Assembly (NCBI GenBank): GCA_964416175.1
Contig: CAYQDF010000021.1
Span: forward strand, 1 to 36,609
Direction: 5' to 3'
Source of the DNA: CAYQDF01 sp964416175
Lineage (GTDB): Bacteria; Chloroflexota; Anaerolineae; Anaerolineales; UBA4823
DNA: 36,609 nt
In this document: positions 1 through 8,629 of the stretch, piece after piece
How positions within the stretch are numbered: position 1 is the stretch's first letter
How the letters are laid out: each line of letters opens with the position of its first letter
Position numbers and translations under genes: made by a program
Notes under the pieces: generated by a model
Databases searched by the model: none
Told to the model about the DNA's origin: nothing
The model's input: only the letters and a program-made list of their open reading frames with translations

Positions 1-220
1 CATCGGCGTAAGGATTGTGGGTATGTGAGATCGCTCTTTGCATGGTTATCGGGATGAACTGCCCTTTTTTGGCGCGGCTGATCTCCCTGGCTGCAAATGC
101 AATCAATTCCTTCGTCCTGATCTTTTCAATTCGAATGCTATTGTGTGCCGTGTCTTGTTGCAGTGTCCGGATCAATCTGACTCCTCCTGGAACGGGAGAA
201 TACTTGAATTCTTTGAACAA
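1..220 (-). CDS. Unrecognised protein, N-terminal part, runs off left edge
   Basis: On the minus strand one frame is open from about position 268 to the window edge, with no stop and a very protein-like composition. It has amphipathic helical stretches such as RTKELIAFAAREISRAKKG, followed by QFIPITMQRAISHTHNPYA. I do not recognise the family. No ATG lies at the beginning of the open frame, so I placed the start at a TTG at 220; a rarer start or one slightly upstream is possible. The gene would be divergent from dinB with about 57 bases between the starts. The plus-strand frames here are short and less protein-like, so I take this as the real coding strand. Only about 73 residues are visible. 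Confidence 0.4.
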   Translation of the reverse strand, partial: MFKEFKYSPVPGGVRLIRTLQQDTAHNSIRIEKIRTKELIAFAAREISRAKKGQFIPITMQRAISHTHNPYAD

Positions 221-240
221 GTCAATGAACTCGACCGATT

Positions 241-269
241 TTATTATGAACCGACTTATTCGATATAAT
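241..269 (+). promoter_or_regulatory. Putative dinB promoter (leaderless)
   Basis: A perfect TATAAT lies at 264-269, 17 bases after a weak -35 candidate (TTATTA, 241-246). Transcription would be expected to start near 276, only about two bases before the dinB ATG at 278. No ribosome binding site precedes that ATG, which fits a leaderless message. The -35 match is poor, so the call rests on the -10 element. Confidence 0.4.
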
Positions 270-277
270 CACTTCGT

Positions 278-1471
278 ATGGCTGCACCCCGCAAAATCAT
301 GCATATCGATCTGGATGCTTTTTTCTGCGCAGTCGAAGAAATCCGTGACCCATCCTTGAAAGGTAAACCGTTTGCCGTCGGAGGCCGCCCGGAAGAGCGG
401 GGAGTGGTGGCTTCCTGCTCATACACAGCCCGTACTTTTGGGATTAGATCTGCAATGCCGATGGCAAGGGCGGTTAAATTATGTCCTGACCTTATCATCA
501 TCCACGGTCATTATGGAGATTATGCCAGCTACTCTCGCCGCGTGATGTTTCTCATCGACGAACTCACGCATTCGATCGAACAAATCTCAATTGACGAAGC
601 TTTTGTGGATCTCACCGACATTCCTGGTCCTGGAGAGGTGATCGCACGCGCCCTTCAAGCGCGAATCAACCGCGAACTGCTGCTGCCCTGTTCAATCGGA
701 GTGGCGACGAATAAGCTCGTGGCCAAGATCGCCACTGAATATGCAAAAGCCACCTCCGCAATTAAAGATTCACCCCCAAATGCTATCCACATCGTTGATC
801 CTGGTCAAGAATCTGCATTTTTAGCCCCTCTCCCTGTGGAGATGCTGTGGGGCGTCGGACCTAAAACCGCGCAAAGGCTTATCCAGCTGGGTTTCCGGAC
901 TATCGGCGATCTGGCAACAGCGCCCGAAAAAGAGCTTATCGATGCTTTTGGAAAGATGGGCTACGAAATTTCCCGCAGAGCCAAAGGACTTGATGATCGC
1001 CCACTCTCAACAAGCCATACTTTGAAATCCATCAGCCAGGAGACAACTTTTTCAGCCGACATATCTGATCCTGAAGCGCTGGAAAAAGTCATAAAAACCC
1101 TGGCACACGAGGTCAGCCAGCGCTTACAACGGAAACACCTCGAGGCGAAAACCATAAAAATAAAGGTACGCTGGCCTGATTTCACGACGATCAGCCGACA
1201 GATCACACTTCAACACCCAACCAGTCAAAAAGATCTGATTTCGGACAAAGCCTCCGAACTTTTCAGACAGGTCTGGAGATCAGGAAGATCTGTCCGGCTG
1301 CTCGGAGTTGGTGTGAGCGGGCTGCAACCTCTGCAATTGAGACTCTGGGAAAACGAGTTTCAAGGCCGAATTAAGGAGAAAGTCGCGCGCTTGAAGGCTG
1401 TATTGGACGATTTAAAAAGCCGGTATGGCGAGCGCATCATCGCTCCGGGAAGCGAGTTCGATCGTGAATAG
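278..1471 (+). CDS. dinB: DNA polymerase IV (Y-family translesion polymerase)
   Basis: This is a Y-family polymerase that copies past damaged bases. The N-terminal palm motif DLDAFFCAVEE gives the first metal-binding aspartate (D11). SIDEAFVD gives the catalytic pair D106/E107, and CSYTARTFGIRSAMP is the conserved fingers segment. A helix-hairpin-helix thumb follows (LWGVGPKTAQRL...IGDLA), then a little-finger domain (KSISQETTF). Its 397 residues are somewhat longer than E. coli DinB (351); the extra length lies mostly in the C-terminal tail. There is no clear C-terminal clamp-binding motif, although QLRLW (near residue 350) is a candidate. The start at 278 keeps the usual short lead before the first motif; the only in-frame ATG downstream, at 299, would sit just before DLD. 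I saw no LexA-type box upstream. Confidence 0.96.
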   Translation: MAAPRKIMHIDLDAFFCAVEEIRDPSLKGKPFAVGGRPEERGVVASCSYTARTFGIRSAMPMARAVKLCPDLIIIHGHYGDYASYSRRVMFLIDELTHSIEQISIDEAFVDLTDIPGPGEVIARALQARINRELLLPCSIGVATNKLVAKIATEYAKATSAIKDSPPNAIHIVDPGQESAFLAPLPVEMLWGVGPKTAQRLIQLGFRTIGDLATAPEKELIDAFGKMGYEISRRAKGLDDRPLSTSHTLKSISQETTFSADISDPEALEKVIKTLAHEVSQRLQRKHLEAKTIKIKVRWPDFTTISRQITLQHPTSQKDLISDKASELFRQVWRSGRSVRLLGVGVSGLQPLQLRLWENEFQGRIKEKVARLKAVLDDLKSRYGERIIAPGSEFDRE

Positions 1472-1510
1472 GCTACTATAACTCTTATCACAGGAGATGA
1501 TTCCCTCAAC

Positions 1511-3583
1511 ATGTCTGCCATCAAATACCCCTTCACAGCCACTACCGCTCAAGTGGACAACTACCATGGCACCCTGATCCATGATCCTTATCGCTGGCTT
1601 GAAGACACTGATTCTCCTCAGACCAGGGAGTGGATTGAAACCCAAAATTCTCTGACCTTCTCATTTCTTGAGAATATTCCCGTCAGAGAAACGATTCGCC
1701 AGCGGCTGAGGGAGCTGTGGGATTATCCCAAGGCTTATGCGCCTCGTAAGATCGGAGGCCGCTATTTTCAGCTCCGGAACTCCGGACTCCAGAACCAGGA
1801 TGTCCTCTACACATTTGATTCTCTGGTTGGGGAGAAGCTGGTCCTTCTCGACCCAAACCAGCTGTCGGAAGACGGGACGATCGCGCTGACCGATTGGAGG
1901 GTCAGCCAGGACGCTCGATACCTCGCCTACTCGACCAGCTCGGGCGGGTCGGACTGGCAGACCTGGCATATTCGAGATATTCGGTCGGGAGAAGATTTAC
2001 CCGATAACCTCGAATGGAGCAAATTCTCCTCGGCCACCTGGCTGCCAGATTCTTCAGGATTTTTCTACACCCGGTATGAACCGCCCGATGAATCAGACCG
2101 GCTCCTCGAAGTCAATCTGAATCAAAAACTATATTTGCATCGGCTGGGGACCTCACAGGAAAAAGATGAACTCATCTATCAGCGCCTTGATCAACCCGAA
2201 TGGGGATTCGATGCAAAGGTCAGCCGCGCGGGGGAGTACCTGGTGTTGCACGTGTGGCACGGGACGGATACCAGGAACCGCCTGTTCTACAAAGAGTTGT
2301 CAGGATCAACTGGATTCATCGAATTGATTTCGAATCTCGAAGCTGCTTATGAATTTATCGGCAACGACGGGCCTGTATTTTATTTGAGGACAGATAATGG
2401 CGCCCCGAAAGGACAGCTGATCGCTGTCGATCTGCGCAAACCTGGGAAGCCGGATTGGCAGGTTTTGATTCCCGAATCCGACGACGTCCTTGAAACAGTA
2501 AAAATCGTCAACCATCAGTTCGTAATCCTGTACCTGCATCATGCCCACCATCAATTGAAAAAATTTGACCTTACCGGATCATATCTTGGTGAAATCCAAC
2601 TACCGACGCTTGGATCGATAGTAAGCATCAATAACGAGCTGGTTCTTTTCGGCGAACGAGAGGATGATGAATTGTTCTTCAGCTTTCATTCTTTTGCCTA
2701 TCCACCCACGGCTTTCCGCTATTCGTTTATAGATGACAGAAGCGAAGCGCTCGAACTCCCGGACCTGGGCATCGATCTGGCTGTCTACCGGACCGACCAA
2801 GTATTTCTCCCTAGCAAAGATGGCGCGATGATTCCCATGTTCCTCGTATCCCGCGAGGGAATTCGCAAAGATGGAAGCAATCCAACATTGCTATACGGAT
2901 ACGGAGGTTTTAACATCTCGATCACCCCTACATTCATGGTCAATCGACTGGTCTGGCTCGAAATGGGCGGGATCCTGGCTGTTGCGAACCTCCGAGGTGG
3001 AGGAGAATATGGCGAAGCATGGCACAGGGCAGGTTCACTCGAGAACAAGCAAAATGTGTTCGACGACATGATCGCTTGTGCGGAATATCTGATCGCCAAT
3101 CGGATCACGATCGCATCACGCCTTGCAATCGATGGCAGGTCAAACGGTTGTTTGTTGGTAGGCGCCTGCATCACCCAGCGACCCGAACTGTTTGGCGCGG
3201 CGCTGCCAGCGGTCGGCGTGATGGATATGCTGCGCTTTCATAAGTTCACGATCGGTTGGGCATGGGTGAGTGATTATGGCTCGTCGGACGACCCTGAACA
3301 ATTCAAAGTCCTTCTTAAGTACTCACCGCTCCACAACATCAAACCCGGAATCCGCTATCCCGCGACTCTCTTGACAGCGGGTGATCACGACGATCGCGTC
3401 GTTCCCGGACATTCCTTCAAGTTTGCCGCAGCCCTTCAAGCAGCCCAGGCTGGAGATGCGCCGATCCTGATCCGGATCCAGACTAAAGCCGGTCACGGCT
3501 TCGGCAAACCGACCAACATTTTGATCGAAGAACAGTCAGATATCCTTGCATTTCTCGTTGAGGTCCTGGGCATCGTCCAATGA
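1511..3583 (+). CDS. Prolyl oligopeptidase, S9A family
   Basis: This serine peptidase cleaves short peptides after proline. Its length of 690 residues is typical of S9A enzymes. The N-terminus has the family signature (YPFTATTAQVDNYHGTLIHDPYRWLE), followed by the beta-propeller region and a C-terminal alpha/beta hydrolase domain. The catalytic residues can be seen: the nucleophile S544 in DGRSNGC, the aspartate in the GDHDDRVVP motif, and the histidine in KAGHGFG. The usual nucleophile elbow is GGSNGG, so Arg before the serine and Cys after SNG are departures, though the core S-N-G is kept. No signal peptide is visible, so it is probably cytoplasmic. The start is supported by AGGAGA about 13 bases upstream. 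It lies 39 bases after dinB, on the same strand, without an obvious functional link. Confidence 0.94.
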   Translation: MSAIKYPFTATTAQVDNYHGTLIHDPYRWLEDTDSPQTREWIETQNSLTFSFLENIPVRETIRQRLRELWDYPKAYAPRKIGGRYFQLRNSGLQNQDVLYTFDSLVGEKLVLLDPNQLSEDGTIALTDWRVSQDARYLAYSTSSGGSDWQTWHIRDIRSGEDLPDNLEWSKFSSATWLPDSSGFFYTRYEPPDESDRLLEVNLNQKLYLHRLGTSQEKDELIYQRLDQPEWGFDAKVSRAGEYLVLHVWHGTDTRNRLFYKELSGSTGFIELISNLEAAYEFIGNDGPVFYLRTDNGAPKGQLIAVDLRKPGKPDWQVLIPESDDVLETVKIVNHQFVILYLHHAHHQLKKFDLTGSYLGEIQLPTLGSIVSINNELVLFGEREDDELFFSFHSFAYPPTAFRYSFIDDRSEALELPDLGIDLAVYRTDQVFLPSKDGAMIPMFLVSREGIRKDGSNPTLLYGYGGFNISITPTFMVNRLVWLEMGGILAVANLRGGGEYGEAWHRAGSLENKQNVFDDMIACAEYLIANRITIASRLAIDGRSNGCLLVGACITQRPELFGAALPAVGVMDMLRFHKFTIGWAWVSDYGSSDDPEQFKVLLKYSPLHNIKPGIRYPATLLTAGDHDDRVVPGHSFKFAAALQAAQAGDAPILIRIQTKAGHGFGKPTNILIEEQSDILAFLVEVLGIVQ

Positions 3584-3611
3584 TTCAGATGCCTCTGTCC
3601 ATGATCCCCCA

Positions 3612-3629
3612 TCCGACTGGCGGGTCGGA
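3612..3629 (+). terminator. Hairpin after the prolyl oligopeptidase gene
   Basis: TCCGAC (3612-3617) and GTCGGA (3624-3629) form a perfect 6-bp stem with a 6-base loop, 28 bases after the stop codon. A T-rich stretch (AATTTTCTT) follows only after another ten or so bases, so this is a weak candidate terminator in the 154-base gap before the MFS gene. Confidence 0.3.
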
Positions 3630-3737
3630 CAACATCGTTCAATTTTCTTAAAGCTGGTCATCCGACCCAGTCAGGTCATGAATGCCATTCCATTCGTCTG
3701 CAGCCAATCTCAAAGCACAGGAGCAACGTGAATTGCC

Positions 3738-4898
3738 ATGATCAAAAGCATCCGAATCATCACAGCCGCTTCCTACTCGTCCATGCTGTTCCTGGGAATT
3801 TCATCGTCTGTCATCGGCGCAGCTGCGCGCAACATCGGGCTGACACCATTTGAAATTGGACTCATGATCGCGTTCCAGAACATCGGATTTATGATCTCTG
3901 TCCTGGCATCCGGCGCCCTGGCGGATCGCCTGGAAAAGCCCCGGATTTTGCTGGTCGGCAGCCTGATCCTGTCCCCAGCCCTCCTCACCTTCTATCTCTC
4001 CCACGTCTTCGAGGTGAACCTGTTGCTCATGTTCTTGATAGGCGTGGGGATCGGCGCTTATGAAGGCGTGACTGATGCCATGTTAATGGAAATTCATCCA
4101 CGGCGCGCAGCCCTGCACATAAACATCAATCATTTCTTTGTAACGGCGGGATCGCTCCTGATCACGCTGTACCTGATCTTCTTGCAGATGGGCTGGCGGA
4201 ATGCAGTCATCCAGGCCGGGGTCCTTGTACTGGTCCTAGCCATCGTTTTTTTCCTGATTCGGATGGAAAATCCCGCCGCTCGGGCCGAACCCTATTTCCA
4301 GAAAATCAGGTTATTAACCCGGGAAAGACTCATTATCACATTCTTCATCGCGACGATCACCGTCGTCGGAGTCGAAGCAGGGTCAATCGGCGTGATGACC
4401 ACCTTCCTGATGGATCTGCGCGGATTTTCTCAAGTCACTTCTAAAATTGGTCTGGTCATCTTCCTGGCCGGTATCGCAGTGGGGCGCATCCTGCTCGGGG
4501 CTTTGACCCCAAAAGAGAGCATCTCCAGATACATCTTGGTGTTGTTTGCAGCCTCGACTCTGATCTTCGCCGTTCTTTACTTTATAAACCTTGGACCTCT
4601 TACTTACCTGGCGATCTTCCTGGCAGGTCTGGCAACTTCCGCTCTGTTACCCTTGATGCTCGCTTATACCGGACTCGTCTACCGCAACATGGTGGGTACC
4701 GCTCTGAGCTCTATCAAAGTCGCGATACCACTTGGCGGGATTCTGCTTCCGTTCTTAATGTCCCTGGTGGTAAGATTTGCGGATTTTCAAGCTTCTCTAT
4801 GGGTTTTCCCAATGGCTTTCTTCATATCCTTGATCCTTCTTCTCCGTACGCTTGGCCAGGGTGATCCCATCGCATTGGAAAACCCCCAGGTGAATTAA
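3738..4898 (+). CDS. MFS transporter
   Basis: A 386-residue integral membrane protein with about 12 hydrophobic segments and the MFS loop 2-3 signature (GALADRLEKPRILLVGS). The first half carries a short glycine-rich helix (LIGVGIGAYEGVTDAML). A charged cytoplasmic linker (RMENPAARAEPYFQKIRLLTRERL) near residue 180 separates the two six-helix halves. The substrate cannot be told from sequence. The start ATG at 3738 follows AGGAGC by about 13 bases. The gene is convergent with msrQ, with a two-way terminator between them. It has no clear functional neighbour; the prolyl oligopeptidase upstream could suggest peptide or amino-acid export or import, but that is a guess. Confidence 0.85.
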   Translation: MIKSIRIITAASYSSMLFLGISSSVIGAAARNIGLTPFEIGLMIAFQNIGFMISVLASGALADRLEKPRILLVGSLILSPALLTFYLSHVFEVNLLLMFLIGVGIGAYEGVTDAMLMEIHPRRAALHININHFFVTAGSLLITLYLIFLQMGWRNAVIQAGVLVLVLAIVFFLIRMENPAARAEPYFQKIRLLTRERLIITFFIATITVVGVEAGSIGVMTTFLMDLRGFSQVTSKIGLVIFLAGIAVGRILLGALTPKESISRYILVLFAASTLIFAVLYFINLGPLTYLAIFLAGLATSALLPLMLAYTGLVYRNMVGTALSSIKVAIPLGGILLPFLMSLVVRFADFQASLWVFPMAFFISLILLLRTLGQGDPIALENPQVN

Positions 4899-4906
4899 CC
4901 AGGGGG
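4883..4906. terminator. Bidirectional terminator between MFS gene and msrQ
   Basis: CCCCCAGG (4883-4890) and CCAGGGGG (4899-4906) form an 8-bp stem with one A-A mismatch around an 8-base loop. AAAA precedes the left arm and ATTTT follows the right arm, so it can act on both converging genes. The left arm overlaps the last codons and stop of the MFS gene. Confidence 0.65.
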
Positions 4907-4926
4907 ATTTTGAGCAGAGGACAATT

Positions 4927-5640
4927 CTACGCAGCGATCTTGGGTGTTCCTTCAGAAGCTGTCTTTTCCCTGATAACCTGGGATTTCGAAATCCTGGGAA
5001 CTCCCCTCGAGATCAACTTTTGGACAGAGCTGAGATAGCGAATACGGCTTAAGAATCGCCGGACAGGCTTTATCCGTGCAATTAACAACACGCCAAGGAT
5101 AAGCCCATAGAGCAGAGGGATCCGGATATCCGATTTGACCAGCCAGACGTAATGGATGATCCCCAGAATCCCGGCCAGGTAGACAAACCTGTGAAGACGG
5201 GTCCAGTTTTTCCCCAGCCGCTTCATCCATCCGCGGGTAGATGTGATTGCCAGTGGGAGAAGGATGATAAATGCAGTGAACCCAACAATCGCATATCGCT
5301 TTTCAAAAATCGCCTCTTTGATGAGCGTTAAATTTAGCGAGTAATCTACCAGGACGAAAATCAGGAAATGCATACTCGCATAAAAGAATGCGTACAAGCC
5401 CAATGCCCGGCGGACCTTTAAAACAGGCCGGAATCCGAACAGTGTGTTGATGGGGGTGCACGCAAGGGAGAAGATCAACAAGACCAGGGTGAATTTTCCA
5501 GTCCGGACGGTCAAATACTGGATCGGATTGACCGTGAGATGATTGGTCAGCGCATCATAGACAAGCGAGAGCAGCGGGGTTATCGCCGCCAGGTGAACTA
5601 GCCACTGGAATCTGGTCATCTTAGGCAGGGATATTCTCAT
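4927..5640 (-). CDS. msrQ: MsrQ, heme-binding membrane subunit of the MsrPQ system
   Basis: MsrQ is a b-type heme membrane protein that passes electrons from the quinone pool to MsrP in the periplasm. The 237-residue protein has about six hydrophobic segments of the ferric-reductase-like type. Conserved features include the first helix with LVHLAAITPLLSLVYDAL, the loop YLTVRTGKFTLVLLIFSLACTP, and the histidine-bearing segments (LHRFVYLAGILGIIHYVW, FYASMHFLIFVLVDY) that supply likely heme ligands. The tail from about residue 205 is basic and variable. It lies 19 bases downstream of msrP on the same strand, the usual msrPQ arrangement. No strong ribosome binding site precedes the ATG at 5640; an alternative start is the ATG at 5619. 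Confidence 0.9.
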   Translation of the reverse strand: MRISLPKMTRFQWLVHLAAITPLLSLVYDALTNHLTVNPIQYLTVRTGKFTLVLLIFSLACTPINTLFGFRPVLKVRRALGLYAFFYASMHFLIFVLVDYSLNLTLIKEAIFEKRYAIVGFTAFIILLPLAITSTRGWMKRLGKNWTRLHRFVYLAGILGIIHYVWLVKSDIRIPLLYGLILGVLLIARIKPVRRFLSRIRYLSSVQKLISRGVPRISKSQVIREKTASEGTPKIAA

Positions 5641-5659
5641 TGTATTTTTGAAATAGCTT

Positions 5660-6598
5660 CTAATAATTCACACTTAAATCCATGCCTGCATACAGGGAAG
5701 CGACTTCTTTTTCATAACCATTGAACATCAAAGTCTCTCGCCTGCCGACCTCCCCGATCCTGCGTTCCGAGGACTGAGACCAGCGGGGATGATCAACTTT
5801 CGGATTTACGTTTGCGTAAAACCCATACTCTTGCGGCGCTGCAGCCATCCACAAGGAGACCGGCATTTCTGCCACCAGGTCGATCTTGACGATCGCCTTG
5901 ATGCTCTTAAATCCGTATTTCCAGGGCACAACCAGGCGGATTGGCGCGCCGTCCTGGGGAGGCAGGGGCTTACCATATAATCCGGTCGCCAAAAGCGTGA
6001 GGTCGTTCATCGCTTCGTCGAGCCGAAGCCCTTCGACGTAAGGCCAGTTGTACCAATCATTTCTTTGGCCCGGCATCTGCTCTGGGTCGTAAACCGATTC
6101 GAAACGAACATACCTGGCATCAGCAGTTGGTTCGACTTCTTTGAGCAGTTCGTGGAGCGGAAACCCAAGCCAGGGGATCACCACCGACCACGCCTCCACA
6201 CACCGCAGACGGTAGATACGTTCTTGCTGGGTAAATTTCGAGACCAGTTCGTCGACAGAATACGTCTTGGGCCGCGTGACCATCCCCCCGACCTTGACTT
6301 CCCATGGAGAAGTCACAAAGTCCCTGGCGAGTTTCGCAACACCTTCTTTGCTGACCGTGAATTCGTAATAATTGTTGTAATTCGTGATCGCTTCATAAGG
6401 CGTCAGAGGGTCTCCGAACTCGTCACTTCCAGTGCTTACGACCAGGTCTTCTCCTTCAGCCGGTGAGGTCGGTGCCCTTCCTCCACAGGCAGCCAGCAGC
6501 AGCGATCCGGCACTCATGATCCCAAGGCTCTTAATAAACTCACGCCGATTCAAGTAAAGACTCTCCGGAGTGATTTCAGATGATTTAATCTTCTGCAT
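5660..6598 (-). CDS. msrP: MsrP, periplasmic protein-methionine-sulfoxide reductase, molybdopterin subunit
   Basis: MsrP repairs oxidised methionine in exported proteins using a molybdopterin centre. The N-terminus is a Tat signal (NRREFIKSLG, twin arginine at 18-19) followed by a hydrophobic stretch ending in LLLAACGG. The Cys at 38 also gives a possible lipobox, so the protein could be a Tat-exported lipoprotein rather than freely soluble. C133 in RLRCVEAW is the expected molybdenum ligand of the sulfite-oxidase fold. The 312 residues match the family, and the C-terminus is typical (NGYEKEVASLYAGMDLSVNY). I prefer the ATG at 6598 to the GTG at 6601; GGGAG precedes both. It is transcribed first in the msrP-msrQ pair. 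Confidence 0.94.
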   Translation of the reverse strand: MQKIKSSEITPESLYLNRREFIKSLGIMSAGSLLLAACGGRAPTSPAEGEDLVVSTGSDEFGDPLTPYEAITNYNNYYEFTVSKEGVAKLARDFVTSPWEVKVGGMVTRPKTYSVDELVSKFTQQERIYRLRCVEAWSVVIPWLGFPLHELLKEVEPTADARYVRFESVYDPEQMPGQRNDWYNWPYVEGLRLDEAMNDLTLLATGLYGKPLPPQDGAPIRLVVPWKYGFKSIKAIVKIDLVAEMPVSLWMAAAPQEYGFYANVNPKVDHPRWSQSSERRIGEVGRRETLMFNGYEKEVASLYAGMDLSVNY

Positions 6599-6643
6599 CA
6601 CATTCTCCCATTAAATTTGACCATAGTTCTCTGATTTACAACG

Positions 6644-6671
6644 AGGATACCAGCTATTCCTTACGAATCAA
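6644..6671 (-). promoter_or_regulatory. Putative msrPQ promoter
   Basis: Read on the minus strand, TTGATT (6671-6666) and TATCCT (6649-6644) are 16 bases apart and lie about 45 bases before the msrP start. Both hexamers are imperfect. Confidence 0.3.
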
Positions 6672-6704
6672 TAAAAAGATTTTAACGATTTCATTAATTT
6701 CCGT

Positions 6705-6733
6705 TTGACGCTGCTCCACTTCTCCGGTAAACT
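6705..6733 (+). promoter_or_regulatory. Putative promoter of the DHA2-type MFS gene
   Basis: TTGACG (6705-6710) and TAAACT (6728-6733) are separated by exactly 17 bases. The predicted leader is about 105 bases long and holds an 11-base palindrome, TACCCGGGGTA (6762-6772), right after a GGTACC. This is a possible operator for a drug-responsive repressor, although no regulator gene is adjacent. Confidence 0.4.
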
Positions 6734-6843
6734 CATGCCATCAACCCAAGTCGCTGACCGGTACCCGGGGTATACGCGCTGAGGGAGTCAGACGGGTCTT
6801 TGTTCCAATCGATGCATTCTTCCAACCCCATTCCTGGTCGGAT

Positions 6844-8217
6844 ATGAATCGAGCCTTCAATCGGGTGAATCAAAAATGGCTCGTCTTGTTAGCGATTGGC
6901 GCGAGCACTTTTATGTCCGCGCTGGATACCAGCGTAGTAAACACAGTGCTTCCAGTGATCAATCAATCCCTGGGCAGCGATATCGCCCAAGTGGAATGGG
7001 TTGTCACAATTTATCTGCTGATCGTCAGCGGTTTACTGCTGACTTTCGGACGCCTCGGAGACCTGCTGGGACACAAACGCGTTTTCCTTTGGGGGTTTGG
7101 GATATTCATCACGGCATCGGCGCTGTGTGGACTGTCTCCAACAGTTGGCTACCTGATCACATTTCGGGGCATCCAGGCATTCGGAGCAGCGATGCTGGCA
7201 TCCAATTCTCCTGCCATTCTTACAAAAAACTTCCCGGCCACCCAACGCGGACAGGCGTTGGGACTACAGGCGACGATGACTTATCTTGGTTTGACGGTAG
7301 CACCTTCGCTTGGAGGATGGTTGACGGATTTGATCTCCTGGAGGGCTATCTTCTATATCAATGTCCCGGTTGGATCTCTCGCCCTTATACTCAGTTGGAC
7401 CTTGATCCCTCCGGTCGACGAGCATAAAAGAGAAGAGAGGTTCGACATTGCAGGCGCCGGGTTGTTCCTCGCCGGTTTAATCACCCTGATGACAGCTTTG
7501 AACCAGGGTCACGCATGGGGGTGGGGATCGGTCTGGATAATTGGACTCTTCGGTTTCTCTCTATTGACCCTGACAGTATTTATCCAAGTTGAAAACAAAA
7601 AGATCTATCCCATGCTCGATTTGAGACTGTTCAAGGACCGCATCTTCACTTCTTCAGCGCTGAGTGCGGTCGCAAACTACATCGCTATCTTTTCGATCCT
7701 GTTGTTGTTCCCTTTTTATCTGATCAATGGGCGTGGGCTCTCACCAGCCCAGGCAGGAGCTCTCCTGACAATCCAACCCATGATCATGGCGATCATCGCG
7801 CCAATTTCAGGAACGCTGTCCGACAGGATCGGGACGAAGATCCCTTGCGCCCTTGGAATGGCAATTATGACCGTGGGTCTGCTGGGGATGACCAGGCTCA
7901 GCCTGGAATCATCATTCATTGAAGCCGGGTTGTCCCTGGGAATAGCCGGCCTGGGGACAGGGATGTTCATCTCCCCGAACAACTCTGCGTTGATGGGGGC
8001 AGCCCCTCGCAACCGTCAGGGGATCGCCGCGGGTATCCTGGCGACTGCCAGATCGGTCGGTATGGTGTTAGGAGTTGGCATGGCCGGCGCCATCCTGACG
8101 ACTGTCCTGGCGCACGATTCATCTCCGGCCAGCCTCACCCAGGCTGCTCACCTCAGCTTCTTTGTTGCAGCTGGATTTACAACTGCGGGTGCTCTGCTGT
8201 CGTTCGTAAAAGAATAG
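6844..8217 (+). CDS. DHA2-family MFS exporter (EmrB/QacA type, 14 helices)
   Basis: A proton-driven drug or metabolite exporter of the DHA2 family. Helix 1 carries the family signature (STFMSALDTSVVNTVLPVI), followed by VEWVVTIYLL and the loop 2-3 motif GRLGDLLGHKRVF. Motif C in helix 5 appears as LTVAPSLGGWLTD, and PVGSLALIL follows. The 457 residues with about 14 hydrophobic segments fit the family. No EmrA-like membrane fusion partner is nearby, so it probably acts alone in the inner membrane. The gene is divergent from msrP and converges on the EthD-like gene, with a strong hairpin between. The substrate is unknown. Confidence 0.9.
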   Translation: MNRAFNRVNQKWLVLLAIGASTFMSALDTSVVNTVLPVINQSLGSDIAQVEWVVTIYLLIVSGLLLTFGRLGDLLGHKRVFLWGFGIFITASALCGLSPTVGYLITFRGIQAFGAAMLASNSPAILTKNFPATQRGQALGLQATMTYLGLTVAPSLGGWLTDLISWRAIFYINVPVGSLALILSWTLIPPVDEHKREERFDIAGAGLFLAGLITLMTALNQGHAWGWGSVWIIGLFGFSLLTLTVFIQVENKKIYPMLDLRLFKDRIFTSSALSAVANYIAIFSILLLFPFYLINGRGLSPAQAGALLTIQPMIMAIIAPISGTLSDRIGTKIPCALGMAIMTVGLLGMTRLSLESSFIEAGLSLGIAGLGTGMFISPNNSALMGAAPRNRQGIAAGILATARSVGMVLGVGMAGAILTTVLAHDSSPASLTQAAHLSFFVAAGFTTAGALLSFVKE

Positions 8218-8220
8218 AGA

Positions 8221-8257
8221 TTGTGGATTTTGCGGCTAATCTATCCAAAATCCACAA
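8221..8257. terminator. Perfect 12-bp palindromic terminator between convergent genes
   Basis: TTGTGGATTTTG (8221-8232) pairs perfectly with CAAAATCCACAA (8246-8257) around a 13-base loop. It lies three bases after the MFS stop and 15 bases after the EthD-like gene on the other strand. It is followed by ATTT on the plus strand, so it probably ends both transcripts. Confidence 0.65.
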
Positions 8258-8272
8258 ATTTCCCGTCAATGC

Positions 8273-8584
8273 TTACTCAATGATGATCTTTTCCTCAGTG
8301 AGCAAGTGAACGCGGGAACTGCAGTGAGCTGCCGCGTCTTCCGCCGCCGCTTTCCCTTCAGGGGTGGCAAATGCAGCCAGCCTGGCTTCGTTATCGTCGA
8401 ACCAGAATTCAGAGACCGCATGATAAGGCAAGGCTGGATCCTCCGTGAGGATGACGCTCATCCGGTAATGACGAATCCCGGGGAGCTTTTTCCCCAAAAC
8501 AGGATGTTCTTTCAGCGCCCAGTGGCGGAATTCCTCGAGGGTCATCCCCTCCTTCCTCTTTAACAAGGAGATCACTTTCAGCAT
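8273..8584 (-). CDS. EthD-like dimeric alpha+beta barrel protein
   Basis: A 103-residue protein of the EthD type. It starts with the typical strand and loop (MLKVISLLKRKEGMTLEEF) and then H-P-V-L-G before LPGIRHYRMS. The second half has VSEFWFDDNEARLAAFATPEG, the usual FDD/E segment before the last helix. The family forms ferredoxin-like dimers and includes small accessory or catalytic proteins in degradation pathways; the exact reaction is not predictable. It is the last gene of the molybdenum hydroxylase operon, 45 bases after the catalytic subunit, with AGGAG upstream of the ATG. This position suggests a role in the same pathway. Confidence 0.85.
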   Translation of the reverse strand: MLKVISLLKRKEGMTLEEFRHWALKEHPVLGKKLPGIRHYRMSVILTEDPALPYHAVSEFWFDDNEARLAAFATPEGKAAAEDAAAHCSSRVHLLTEEKIIIE

Positions 8585-8629
8585 GCTAGACTACTCCTGA
8601 GATTCGTTGTTTCGTTGCCAGGAAACAGG

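Noticed and set aside
200..277. LexA box before dinB
   Set aside because: No GAAC-N4-GTTC or similar palindrome is present.
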